A stretch of 64,000 nucleotides of DNA from Cryomorpha sp963748925 (lineage in GTDB: Bacteria; Bacteroidota; Bacteroidia; Flavobacteriales_D; Cryomorphaceae), in contig CAVVKG010000009.1 of assembly GCA_963748925.1 (NCBI GenBank), positions 868,001 to 932,000 on the forward strand, written 5' to 3'. The notes beneath the pieces were generated by a model, which had not been told where the DNA came from, searched no databases, and saw nothing but the letters and a program-made list of their open reading frames with translations. Made by a program: the position numbers and the translations under genes. Positions within the stretch are counted from its first letter, which is position 1. Each line of letters starts with the position of its first letter. Of this stretch, positions 55,292-64,000 are shown piece after piece.

Positions 55292-56002
55292 ATGCAATCG
55301 AATTTCCGCTATAGTCTGACAGTAAAAGTTTTACTCCTATTTTCGATGGTTTCTTTTCTTTCCTCCTGTGAAGATGACGACACCAATACTGATGATAATA
55401 ATCCCTATTATGTGGAATTAAGCAACTACGATGAATTGGAAATCCGCGGTTCGAGTCAAGTTTCAATTTGCAATACCTGTGATTTTGATTTAAACTATAT
55501 CGGTGATCAAGATGATTATGAAAATCTTTCTGCTTCGGTTACTGATAATCGCTTAACAATTAACGGAAGCAATGGGCAAATAATCTTAGGAAATCCAAAT
55601 TTAAGATACATAGAATTAAAGGGTTCTTCATCTCTGAGCGGCGATACCATTATCCACCCTTCGCATACGCTTGAGATACACGCAAGCGGTAATTCATCAG
55701 CTTCCTTGTTGGTTCTGATGGATGATGTGAGCATTTTTACGACTGGTACTGCAGATATAGTATTAAGTGGCGTATCTTCAAATCTGCATTTTGAAACCAA
55801 TGGCTCAAGCACCATAAATTCTTTGGGTATCGATGCGAATAATGCGTTTGCTTCCCTTTCAGGATCGGGGTTAATCGAATTACACACTTCTGATAGCCTC
55901 TATGCGCGAGTTAATGGAAGTGGAACAATTCATTACAGCGGAAATCCTATTGTTGTAGATTCGGAAGTAACGGGATCTGGAGCAATAATTGAGATTCCCT
56001 GA
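55292..56002 (+). CDS. GIN-domain (DUF2807) lipoprotein
   Basis: This 236-residue protein has a lipoprotein signal (FSMVSFLSSC) and an acidic linker. A beta-helix GIN domain follows, with repeated GS-containing turns (LEIRGSSQVSI; YIELKGSSSLSG; FASLSGSGLIEL; ARVNGSGTIHYSGNPIVV; DSEVTGSGAI). Its family, once called the putative auto-transporter adhesin head, is common on Bacteroidota surfaces. It lies between the two relics at 55052-55246 and the YwqK-like gene. Confidence 0.75.
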   Translation: MQSNFRYSLTVKVLLLFSMVSFLSSCEDDDTNTDDNNPYYVELSNYDELEIRGSSQVSICNTCDFDLNYIGDQDDYENLSASVTDNRLTINGSNGQIILGNPNLRYIELKGSSSLSGDTIIHPSHTLEIHASGNSSASLLVLMDDVSIFTTGTADIVLSGVSSNLHFETNGSSTINSLGIDANNAFASLSGSGLIELHTSDSLYARVNGSGTIHYSGNPIVVDSEVTGSGAIIEIP

Positions 56003-56087
56003 TGGATTATTTCCGTTCAGTCTCAATCTTGCAACTTAAATTTTTATAGGACAAGGTATTCTCCTAAAAACATCGAACTTAGAGATT

Positions 56088-56657
56088 TTACTCCCAGTCC
56101 TTAAAGTGCATCTGCTTGTTTACCAGCTTTCCATGCAGGTAGTCGTATTCTTTCGCCAGCCTGCCTTGCTCGTCCCATACCAACACTTTGCCGTGAAGTA
56201 TATTGTTAGAAAAATTACGCTCGGTGTATTTTTTGCCATTTTCATACCACGATTTCCAAACCCCTATTTTTTGCCCGCTCTCATAATGGTACTCGTATTT
56301 TAATTCGCCGTTCTCGTAGTACTCCAAGTATTCTCCATTATCTTTTCCGTCACTTAATATTCCTTTCTTTTCCAAGTTCCCATTGGCATAATAGACTTTC
56401 CATTCCCCTTCTTTCAGTCCATTTAAAAAGCTGGTTTCTGTGTGTTTTCCGCCGCCGGGAAAATAACTACATACCTTTCCTGTAAACGGTTCTTCGTTAT
56501 AAACTAGCAATCCATCCCTGGTTTCCGTTTGGGATAGGTTGATACAAGGTTGGTCATATTCAATAACAACCTCATCCACCACCTTTGATTCTTCTTGAGA
56601 GGGTGTTTGGCTGCAAGCCTGAAGGAGTATAATTGCAATAAAAAGTATCTTATTCAT
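56088..56657 (-). CDS. YwqK-like/MORN-repeat lipoprotein
   Basis: This 189-residue protein has a short lipoprotein signal (IAIILLQAC) and MORN-like repeats (EGEWKVYYANGNLEKKG; NGEYLEYYENGELKYEYHYE; IGVWKSWYENGKKYTE; HGKVLVWDEQGRLAKEYDYL), the pattern of the YwqK antitoxin-like family. The name YwqK refers to a toxin-antitoxin association in other bacteria, which is not shown here. It overlaps the next gene by 8 bases. Confidence 0.75.
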   Translation of the reverse strand: MNKILFIAIILLQACSQTPSQEESKVVDEVVIEYDQPCINLSQTETRDGLLVYNEEPFTGKVCSYFPGGGKHTETSFLNGLKEGEWKVYYANGNLEKKGILSDGKDNGEYLEYYENGELKYEYHYESGQKIGVWKSWYENGKKYTERNFSNNILHGKVLVWDEQGRLAKEYDYLHGKLVNKQMHFKDWE

Positions 56658-57642
56658 CGCCGTAAATCATTATTTTTTCATCAGTAGAATTCTTGTATCC
56701 ACGGTACATTCCCGGCGTATTGAAAAGAAGCTCGAAATTTCCGTTTTTATCCAGAGCGATAATTCCACCCAAAGCGTCCATGTCTTTGAGTCTCTTGTTT
56801 ACACTAAATTCAGCCGCTTCTTTAAGCGTTTTGTTGCCAAATTTCATTTGATCTGAAATTTCTTTTGCTACCCCAATCCGAATAAAATACTCGCCATGGC
56901 CTGTGCAAGATACGCCACAGGTTTCGTTATCGGCATAGGTCCCGGCTCCAATTATAGGGCTGTCGCCAATGCGGCCGAATTTCTTATTCATCATGCCTCC
57001 GGTGGATGTGGCTGCGGCAATATTTCCATTTTCATCGAGTGCCACACATCCTACGGTTCCAAATTTCGAAAATCTGGATTTCTCTTCAAAGCTTCCTTCG
57101 GCCTTGTGTGAAGAGTGCCATATTTTTTGAATCCGTTCGGTGGTAAAATAAGAATTGTCTACTATTTCGAGGCCTTCGCTTATGGCAAACTCCTCGGCGC
57201 CGGCTCCGGCAAGCATTACATGTGGCGATTTGATCATCACAGCCCTTGCAGCATGTATCGGACTTTTAATTGTTTTTACGCCTGCTACAGCTCCTGCGTT
57301 GAGGTCTGATCCATCCATGATTGAAGCATCGAGCTCATGTGTTCCAATATCCGTCATTACTGCTCCTTTTCCGGCATTAAATTCCGGACAGTTTTCCAAA
57401 ACAGTAATAGTTGCTTCTACCGCGTCAACAGCACTCCCACCTTTATCCAAAATTGCATATCCTGCATCGAGTGCCTCTTCAAGAGCTGTTCTGATTGCGG
57501 CTTCTAGACTGTCGGTGAGCAAACCACGTTCTATTGTTCCGGCACCTCCGTGAATTACAATTACAGGTTTAGTTTTGCTCTGAGAAAAGACATTTCCCGA
57601 AAGGGCGGTAAGTAATAAAATGAGTGTGAATGCTTGTTTCAT
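56650..57642 (-). CDS. Isoaspartyl peptidase/L-asparaginase, secreted
   Basis: This 330-residue Ntn hydrolase (type 2 asparaginase family) has a signal peptide (FTLILLLTALSGNVFS), the start VIVIHGGAGTIERG, and autocleavage at GTVGCVALDENG, where Thr196 becomes the nucleophile. Substrate residues lie in ATSTGGMMNKKFGRIGDSPIIGAGTYADN. It removes isoaspartyl residues or cleaves asparagine. Its stop overlaps the YwqK-like start by 8 bases. Confidence 0.9.
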   Translation of the reverse strand: MKQAFTLILLLTALSGNVFSQSKTKPVIVIHGGAGTIERGLLTDSLEAAIRTALEEALDAGYAILDKGGSAVDAVEATITVLENCPEFNAGKGAVMTDIGTHELDASIMDGSDLNAGAVAGVKTIKSPIHAARAVMIKSPHVMLAGAGAEEFAISEGLEIVDNSYFTTERIQKIWHSSHKAEGSFEEKSRFSKFGTVGCVALDENGNIAAATSTGGMMNKKFGRIGDSPIIGAGTYADNETCGVSCTGHGEYFIRIGVAKEISDQMKFGNKTLKEAAEFSVNKRLKDMDALGGIIALDKNGNFELLFNTPGMYRGYKNSTDEKIMIYGDE

Positions 57643-57753
57643 TATGTTGGAAATCAGTAATCAAATAATTAACTATGATTGTGTTTACAAATCGAATATT
57701 CTGCCATAACTTTATGCCCCCGATAACCGTTAAAGCTAGGTTAAGGTATTTAT

Positions 57754-58347
57754 ATGTGGAGATCAATTAAGCGCTATCATTTTTTTTATCACCGAAAGGG
57801 TTTTTATACTTTTTTGAAACAAGTTTCAATCAAGTTTGGCGTTCTTATGGGGCTCATTTTAATTGGGCTTATTCTTTTCGAACAATTTACACCGGGTATA
57901 TCTTTTTACTTTGCAAAGTACTCAGTAATTGTTTCTCACGAAATAGTAATCGGTGTATTTTTTGTAAGCGAAACGATTCTTGGGCTCGTACCTCCTGATC
58001 TTTTTATAGTCTGGGCCAAGCAGTTTGCCAATCCTTATGCCATGGTTACCCTTCTTGCTGTGCTTAGCTACAGCGCAGGTTTGCTGGCTTATTACCTGGG
58101 GTTGAAACTGGGCGCGATAGAGAAAATTAGCAATGTAATCAACATCAAATTTGCCGAGCAATTTAAAATGCTTCGCAGTTGGGGTGGGCTTATTATCGTA
58201 ATCGCTGCTCTGCTTCCTTTACCTTATAGCACAATGTGTCTCGGTGCAGGAATGCTTAAATATTCTTTGAAAGCCTTGCTTATTCTTGGTCTTTTCAGAC
58301 TTGTGCGTTTCTACGCATATGCCGCTGTGCTCTATCAGGTGGTTTAA
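57754..58347 (+). CDS. VTT/DedA-like small membrane protein
   Basis: This 197-residue inner-membrane protein has four or five hydrophobic helices (VLMGLILIGLILF; VIGVFFVSETILGLVPPDLFIVWA; TLLAVLSYSAGLLAYYLGLKLG; GGLIIVIAALLPLPYSTMCLGAGML) with the Gly/Pro-rich re-entrant segment typical of the VTT (SNARE-associated/DedA) superfamily. The specific role is unknown. Confidence 0.65.
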   Translation: MWRSIKRYHFFYHRKGFYTFLKQVSIKFGVLMGLILIGLILFEQFTPGISFYFAKYSVIVSHEIVIGVFFVSETILGLVPPDLFIVWAKQFANPYAMVTLLAVLSYSAGLLAYYLGLKLGAIEKISNVINIKFAEQFKMLRSWGGLIIVIAALLPLPYSTMCLGAGMLKYSLKALLILGLFRLVRFYAYAAVLYQVV

Positions 58348-58355
58348 TACTATTC

Positions 58356-58580
58356 AATTACGAATTACGAAGCTGGTATTGTGGGTCGCACTGTTTAGTG
58401 GGATTAGATTTATTGCGGGCTTTTTCTGGTTTATCTTTTAATTACGAATTACGAAGCAGGCATTGTGGTTCGCTTCGTTTAGTCGGATTAGACTTGTTGC
58501 GGGCTTTTTCTGGATTATTTTTTAATTACGAATTACGAATTACGAATGTGAGAATTACGAATTGCGGTTCTCATGGTTTC
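58356..58580. repeat. 84-bp tandem intergenic repeat with ATTACGA microsatellite
   Basis: Copies begin at 58356, 58440 and 58524 with a shared start of AATTACGAATTACGAA, followed by GGATTAGA, TTGCGGGCTTTTTCTGG and a TTTTAATTACG end. The last copy runs into short AATTACG repeats. No gene is visible. Confidence 0.7.
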
Positions 58581-58646
58581 TTATGTAGTTGAAAGCTTAA
58601 ATCCAATTTCACCGTAAATCTGAAGTGAGTATATTAGTGTGAAACT

Positions 58647-58935
58647 CGAAATTACTTGCTGCGCTTCGTAAGCGATATGCTGAATTCGTAATTATCGCCA
58701 ATCCTTGCAAGAAGGGAGCACCCGGCTGTACCCATAGTCTCTCTACAAAGAGATAAACAACCTTTTCGTAATTACTTGCTTCGCTTCGTGAGCGCTGCGC
58801 TGAGTCCGTAATTAATTCCTAATCTATCTAAATGCGAAAAGCCTGCCCCATCTCAGTCTCTCCACAAAACCATAAACCATCCCGTAATTACTTGCTTCGC
58901 TTCGTGAGCGCTATGCTGAGTTCGTAATTAATTCC
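58647..58935. repeat. About 118-bp tandem intergenic repeat
   Basis: Copies begin near 58647, 58767 and 58883. Each contains CGTAATTACTTGCTTCGCTT or close forms, then CGTGAGCGC, TGCTGAGTTCGTAATTA and a TCTCTCCACAAA segment. ATTACG arms at both ends form an inverted pair. No gene is visible. Confidence 0.7.
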
Positions 58936-59010
58936 GGAGCTATCATATACTGATAAGCCAGCTATCAACGAAATCTCTGCAAACCTCAATTCTCTCTCCT
59001 CGAAAAACCG

Positions 59011-59018
59011 TAAATTTG
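59011..59018 (+). promoter_or_regulatory. icmF promoter (-7 TAAATTTG)
   Basis: TAAATTTG fits TAnnTTTG and lies 19 bases before the ATG at 59038, which gives a short leader. Confidence 0.6.
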
Positions 59019-59037
59019 CAGCTCTTACAAGCTACTT

Positions 59038-62000
59038 ATGGAAAAAATTGCTCCCTATAAACCAAAGAATAAAATCAGAATTGTAACGGCTGCTTCACTA
59101 TTTGACGGACACGATGCCGCAATAAATGTGATGCGACGAATTATTCAATCAACTGGTTGCGAGGTTATTCATTTGGGTCACGACAGAAGTGTAGATGAAG
59201 TGGTGAATACCGCCATTCAGGAAGATGCCCAGGCAATAGCCATGACTTCATACCAAGGTGGTCATACAGAATACTTCAAGTATATGCACGACCTTCTCAA
59301 GGAAAAGGGTGCAGGGCATATCAAAATTTTTGGCGGAGGCGGAGGAACGATTCTTCCCGAAGAGATTAAAGAGCTTCAGGAGTATGGAATTACCCGACTT
59401 TATCACCCCGACGATGGTCGCAAGATGGGGCTGCAGGGAATGATAAACGACATGGTGGAGCAGAGTGATTATGCTACAGGTGCCGAGCTGAATGGCGAAG
59501 TAAAACACCTGAGCAAGGACGACCCAAAAACTGTTGCTCGTGTGATTTCGGCTGCTGAGAATTACCCGGAATCATTTAAAGAAGAATTGCAAAGCATTCG
59601 CGATAAAGCGAAGAAAATAGACACCCCCATTCTTGGAATTACCGGGACGGGTGGCGCAGGAAAGTCATCTTTGGTGGATGAACTTATCCGTCGGTTTTTA
59701 ATCGATTTTGAAGATAAAACGCTTGCCATTGTTTCGGTAGATCCCTCAAAACGAAAAACAGGGGGAGCCTTACTGGGAGATCGCATTCGAATGAATTCGG
59801 TGAATAACCCAAGGGTTTATATGCGCTCACTGGCTACCCGCCAGAGTAATATGTCGCTCAGCAAGCATGTGGCAGATGCATTGAGTATTCTAAAAGCAGC
59901 AGGTTACGACATGATTATTCTCGAAACATCGGGAATAGGGCAGAGCGATACCGAGATTACCACCCATAGCGACATTTCACTTTACGTAATGACACCTGAG
60001 TATGGGGCAGCGACGCAGCTGGAGAAAATCGATATGCTCGACTTTGCCGACATTATTGCACTCAACAAGTTTGATAAGCGCGGAGCTCTCGATGCAGTGC
60101 GCGATGTGAAAAAGCAGTACAAGCGAAATCATCAACTTTGGGATGCTAAAGATGAAGATCTTCCGGTTTTTGGAACGATTGCTTCCCAGTTTAACGATCC
60201 GGGAATGAATGCTTTGTATCGCCAGATAATGCACATAGTCGTTGAAAAAACGGGTGCAAAGCTGGACACTACTTTTGGCGTTTCGAGCGAAACCTCCGAA
60301 AAGATTTACATCATCCCGCCTGAACGCACGCGTTACCTTTCTGAAATTTCTGAAAATAACCGGGCTTATGACAAGTGGACACAGAAAGAAGGCGAAACTG
60401 CCGATAAGCTATACAGCCTTGCGCAAAGTATCAAGGTTTTAGGTGGTCCTGATAAACTCGCGGGAGAATCTGTCGATGATAATGCTGATGGGCTACTTAA
60501 GAAACTTGACGAACAGTTTGAGCAGATTAAAAAAGATCTTGATCCCCATAACTGGGACACCATAGCTGATTGGCAAACGCTGAAAGAGCGCTATCAGGCA
60601 CCTGAATTTATTTTTAAAGTACGCGACAAGGAAATTAAAATTCAAACTCATTCAGAATCTCTTTCGCATCAGCAAATTCCGAAAATATCGCTTCCAAAAT
60701 ACAGAAGTTGGGGAGATATCCTGAACTGGACATTACAAGAAAATGTACCGGGCTCGTTTCCTTACACGGCTGGAATTTATCCATTTAAGCGAGTTGGCGA
60801 GGATCCTACACGTATGTTTGCGGGTGAAGGTGGGCCTGAGCGCACAAACCGACGGTTTCACTATGTGAGCCAGGGTATGCCCGCAGCCAGACTTAGCACG
60901 GCATTCGATTCTGTAACTCTTTATGGAAATGACCCCGATTACAGACCTGATATTTACGGTAAAATCGGTAATTCGGGAGTAAGCATTTGCTGCCTTGATG
61001 ACGCGAAAAAACTCTATTCAGGATTTAATCTTTGCGAACCGAGTACTTCTGTAAGTATGACGATTAATGGCCCGGCACCGATGCTATTGGGCTACTTTAT
61101 GAATGCTGCGATAGATCAGCAATGCGAGATTTACATCAAGAAAAACGGGCTGGAGAAAGATGTGGAGAAGAAGATTGAAGCAAAGTATAAAAAACTAGGA
61201 GCTCCACGACCCGAATATCGAGGTGATTTGCCGAAAGGGAATGAAGGACTCGGACTTATGCTAATCGGTATGACTGGCGATGAGGTGCTTCCTGCAGATG
61301 TATATGCCGACATAAAAGCGCGCACACTCAATGTAGTTCGCGGAACGGTTCAGGCCGATATTCTCAAAGAAGATCAGGCGCAAAACACGTGTATTTTCAG
61401 TACGGAGTTTGCCTTGCGGCTGATGGGTGATGTGCAGCAGTATTTCATCGATAAAGCGGTACGCAATTTCTACTCTGTCTCTATTTCGGGTTACCATATT
61501 GCTGAGGCTGGTGCAAATCCAATTACGCAGTTGGCGTTTACTTTAGCAAATGGGTTCACTTACGTGGAATACTATCTCAGCCGCGGGATGGACATCAATA
61601 AGTTTGGACCGAATCTTTCGTTTTTCTTTTCGAATGGAATTGATCCGGAGTATGCCGTTATAGGTCGCGTAGCCCGAAAAATTTGGGCGAAAGCCATGAA
61701 GCAAAAATATGGAGCCAATGCCCGTGCGCAAATGTTGAAATATCACATTCAAACATCGGGTCGCTCGCTGCATGCTCAGGAAATCGACTTTAACGATATC
61801 CGAACTACGCTTCAGGCACTTGTACGCTATTTATGACAACTGTAACTCATTGCATACTAATGCATATGACGAAGCAATTACAACGCCTACAGAAGATTCA
61901 GTGCGAAGAGCGATCGCTATTCAGTTGATTATTAATCAGGAGCTTGGGCTTGCCAAAAATGAAAACCCCATTCAGGGAGCATTCATTATAGAAGAGCTTA

Positions 62001-62440
62001 CCGAGCTTGTTGAAGAAGCTGTTCTTTCTGAATTTGATAAAATAAATGAGCGTGGAGGCGTGCTGGGTGCAATGGAAACCATGTACCAGCGAAGCCAGAT
62101 TCAGGAAGAGAGTATGTATTACGAAACGTTGAAACACACCGGTGAGCTTCCGCTGATTGGTGTAAACACTTTTTTAAGCAGCAAAGGTTCACCAACGGTT
62201 ACACCGGGTGAAGTAATTCGAGCTACTACTCAGGAAAAAGAAGATCAGATTGAAACGCGAAACTCTCTTCAGGAACGAAACAAAGAACGCACTGAAGCGA
62301 CTCTGAAAAAAGTACAGGAAGCTGCGCTGCGAAATGAAAACATGTTTGAAGCATTGATGGAAGCCACTAAGGTTTGTACGCTTGGTCAGATTACCAATGC
62401 ACTTTTCGCTGTTGGTGGTCAGTATCGAAGAAACATGTAA
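59038..62440 (+). CDS. icmF: IcmF-type fused acyl-CoA mutase, frameshifted near its 3' end
   Basis: The first frame (932 residues) has a B12-binding domain with FDGHDAAIN (His25), a MeaB/ArgK-like GTPase with Walker A GTGGAGKS (203-210), and a mutase TIM barrel (WTLQENVPGSFPYTAGIYPFKRV; GNSGVSICCLDDAKKLYSGF). It stops after TTLQALVRYL. A second frame, overlapping at 61772, continues IYDNCNSLHTNAYDEAITTP to NALFAVGGQYRRNM. Removing one G at 61822 joins them as LQALYAIYDNCN, the IcmF family sequence, for about 1,133 residues, the usual length. IcmF proteins isomerise isobutyryl-CoA or related acyl-CoA with their own G-protein chaperone. Confidence 0.9.
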
Positions 62441-62493
62441 GTGGTTAAGAGAATCAAAGTCTTTTGCTGATCATATTTCGCCGGAGTTTACTA

Positions 62494-62541
62494 CAAAAAA
62501 AACTTGGCTCAAATCTTTTAAAGGTTTGAGCCAAGTTTTTT
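62494..62541. terminator. Terminator after icmF
   Basis: AACTTGGCTCAAA (62501-62513) and TTTGAGCCAAGTT (62524-62536) form a 13-bp stem with A and T runs on either side, so it can act in both directions. It ends icmF and the convergent T9SS gene. Confidence 0.7.
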
Positions 62542-62630
62542 AATGGGTTATTTAGACTTCTTCTTATAAAGGAAGTACTGACCTGTCTGAAGAGGTTTTA
62601 TTCTCATTCAAGGTAGCCTCGAGATTTTAC

Positions 62631-64000
62631 TTATTGCTTTATAACTTGCTGACTGTATTGGGCATTTCCTGAAATAATCTGAACAAGGTAGCACCCGTTC
62701 TGCAAGTCTGAAAGATTTAATTGAATCTTCCGTTGTTTGTAAAATGACTGGCTTTTTACCAGCTGACCTGTGGTAGAAAACACTTGAACCAAGGCATCAT
62801 TACTTATAAACTCTTCCGATTCAAATGTTATAAATTCTGTAAACGGATTTGGATAAGTTGAAACTTCAAGGCTTGCGGTATATTGTGAAATTCCAACTGT
62901 GGTAACCTGCATACATTCTGAAGTTGTTGTGCAATTTTCCGATGAAATGATAACTGCATAGTTTCCATTTTCGGAGGCTGTAAAGGTTTGACTGGTTTCA
63001 CCTTCTATTGGCTCATCGGTAGAGCAATCAATCCATTGGTAATCGTAACCAGATGCCACTGCAGCTAAAAGGTTAGCGTCTTGCGTGGTGGAGTTGTCGA
63101 TTGTGATTTCTGCGGGATTAGCCTCTACAACCATTCCATTACCGTCGGTACAGTTCACGGTTACATTTCCGGTTACGGTTTCGTAACAAGGAGCAGTGAT
63201 GGTGTAGCTATATTCGCCGAAAGGCACATTTTCAATAATATCGCCAAAGGGAGCTCCGGTAACTATTTCCTGATAGAAACTTCCTCCATCGGAAAGTATA
63301 ACTGTTGCGCCGCTGATTGTAAGAGGTGACCCTACGAAGAAAAATACGCTGTTGGTAGTGGATGGGTTGGGATTTGCCTCTACAACCATTCCATTACCGT
63401 CGGTGCAGTTCACAGTGACGTTTCCGGTTACACTTTCGTAACAAGGAGCAGTGATGGTGTAGCTGTATTCGCCGAAAGGCACATTTTCAATAATATCTCC
63501 AAAGGGAGCTCCGGTAACTATTTCCTGATAGAAACTTCCTCCATCGGAAAGTATAATTGTTGCACCGCTAATAGTAAGTGGTGACCCTACGAAGAAAAAT
63601 ACGCTGTTGGTAGTGCATGGATTGGGATTTGCCTCTACAACCATTCCATTACCATCGGTACAGTTCACGGTTACATTTCCGGTTACGGTTTCGTAACAAG
63701 GAGCAGTGATGGTGTAGCTATATTCGCCGAAAGGCACATTTTCAATAATATCTCCAAAGGGAGCTCCGGTAACTATTTCCTGATAGAAACTTCCTCCATC
63801 TGAAAGTATAATTGTTGCACCGCTAATAGTAAGTGGTGACCCTACGAAGAAAAATACGCTGTTGGTAGTGGATGGGTTGGGATTTGCCTCTACAACCATT
63901 CCATTACCGTCCGTACAGTTCACGGTTACATTTCCGGTTACGGTTTCGTAACAAGGAGCAGTGATGGTGTAGCTATATTCGCCGAACGGCACATTTTCAA
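62631..64000 (-). CDS. T9SS sorting-domain protein with repeated domains (5' partial)
   Basis: The frame is open past 64000, so the N-terminus is missing. The C-terminus is a T9SS sorting domain (EVSTYPNPFTEFITFESEEFISNDALVQVFSTTGQLVKS...YSQQVIKQ). Before it lies a one-domain spacer with SENGNYAVIISSENCTTTSECMQV, then at least four copies of an 85-residue module (TISGATIILSDGGSFYQEIV...GEYSYTITAPCYETVTGNVTVNCTDGNGMVVEANP). The modules look like PEGA/carboxypeptidase-regulatory-type Ig repeats with a CYET...VNCT Cys pair. It is probably a surface adhesin or large secreted protein. Confidence 0.85.
   Translation of the reverse strand, partial: ENVPFGEYSYTITAPCYETVTGNVTVNCTDGNGMVVEANPNPSTTNSVFFFVGSPLTISGATIILSDGGSFYQEIVTGAPFGDIIENVPFGEYSYTITAPCYETVTGNVTVNCTDGNGMVVEANPNPCTTNSVFFFVGSPLTISGATIILSDGGSFYQEIVTGAPFGDIIENVPFGEYSYTITAPCYESVTGNVTVNCTDGNGMVVEANPNPSTTNSVFFFVGSPLTISGATVILSDGGSFYQEIVTGAPFGDIIENVPFGEYSYTITAPCYETVTGNVTVNCTDGNGMVVEANPAEITIDNSTTQDANLLAAVASGYDYQWIDCSTDEPIEGETSQTFTASENGNYAVIISSENCTTTSECMQVTTVGISQYTASLEVSTYPNPFTEFITFESEEFISNDALVQVFSTTGQLVKSQSFYKQRKIQLNLSDLQNGCYLVQIISGNAQYSQQVIKQ
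63121..64000 (-). repeat. Near-identical 255-bp tandem coding repeats
   Basis: The segment GCCTCTACAACCATTCCATT begins at 63121, 63376, 63631 and 63886, exactly 255 bases apart. DNA copies differ at only a few bases, mostly silent or conservative. The array continues beyond the window, so the copy number is unknown. Confidence 0.9.

Noticed and set aside
1..64000. CRISPR arrays, phage genes, insertion sequences
   Set aside because: No regularly spaced short repeats, integrase, transposase or capsid-type genes were seen. The tandem repeats at 27077, 58356, 58647 and 63121 have units that are too long, or coding, for CRISPR.

Overview
The window looks like a chromosomal segment of a Bacteroidota bacterium, most likely a marine-type member of Flavobacteriales (Cryomorphaceae-like; this is inference). 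The evidence is a PorT homologue next to ubiE, several secreted proteins with type IX secretion (T9SS) C-terminal sorting domains, a TamL-type lipoprotein, a short (289 aa) primary sigma factor, promoters of the Bacteroidota TAnnTTTG type, and a tmRNA tag ending in ALAA. Genes are dense and there is no phage, integrase, insertion sequence, rRNA, tRNA or CRISPR array.

Layout. 1-4443: end of a surface-polysaccharide locus (toroid protein, DUF354 glycosyltransferase-like protein, sugar transferase, Wzi-like outer-membrane protein), with overlapping stop/start codons. 4715-8493: an outer-membrane barrel, a secreted coiled-coil protein and a helical-repeat protein of unknown function. 8719-17913: a minus-strand run of eight genes (SDR, KAS III-like protein without the usual His and Asn, alpha/beta hydrolase, sodium-solute symporter, AMP-forming acyl ligase, Fn3 lipoprotein, porin-like barrel, secreted alpha/beta hydrolase). 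Together these could capture, import, activate and convert an ester or carboxylate, and this is the best candidate for an undescribed system. 18235-21664: polyphosphate kinase, GDPD and a response regulator. 21953-27017: a small protein and a GNAT, followed by a tightly coupled M20 amidohydrolase, alanine racemase, second PLP racemase and TPR-like protein. 27073-28123: a tandem array of terminator-bearing repeats and the tmRNA gene. 28240-36050: housekeeping genes (saccharopine-dehydrogenase-like, rpe, rpoD, pnp, rpsO, accD). 36222-46237: TamL, a TrmH-family methyltransferase, an FAD protein, PorT, UbiE, a RfaE1-type kinase and two aminotransferases. 46368-50430: T9SS cargo genes, one decayed, with a predicted small RNA between them. 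50903-58347: a DUF1573 protein, valS-ppx, a duplication scar, a GIN-domain lipoprotein, a YwqK-like lipoprotein, an isoaspartyl peptidase and a membrane protein. 58356-58935: tandem intergenic repeats. 59038-62440: a fused acyl-CoA mutase (IcmF) split by a frameshift. 62631-64000: a T9SS protein made of near-identical 255-bp repeats that runs off the window.

Three otherwise normal genes (the barrel at 9688, the Fn3 lipoprotein at 11348 and icmF) carry single-base frameshifts. Three of the four sites are explained by one extra base. This may reflect assembly error or real decay, and reads would decide. A different gene, at 46368-46835, is clearly a decayed remnant, with several stops and a missing middle.
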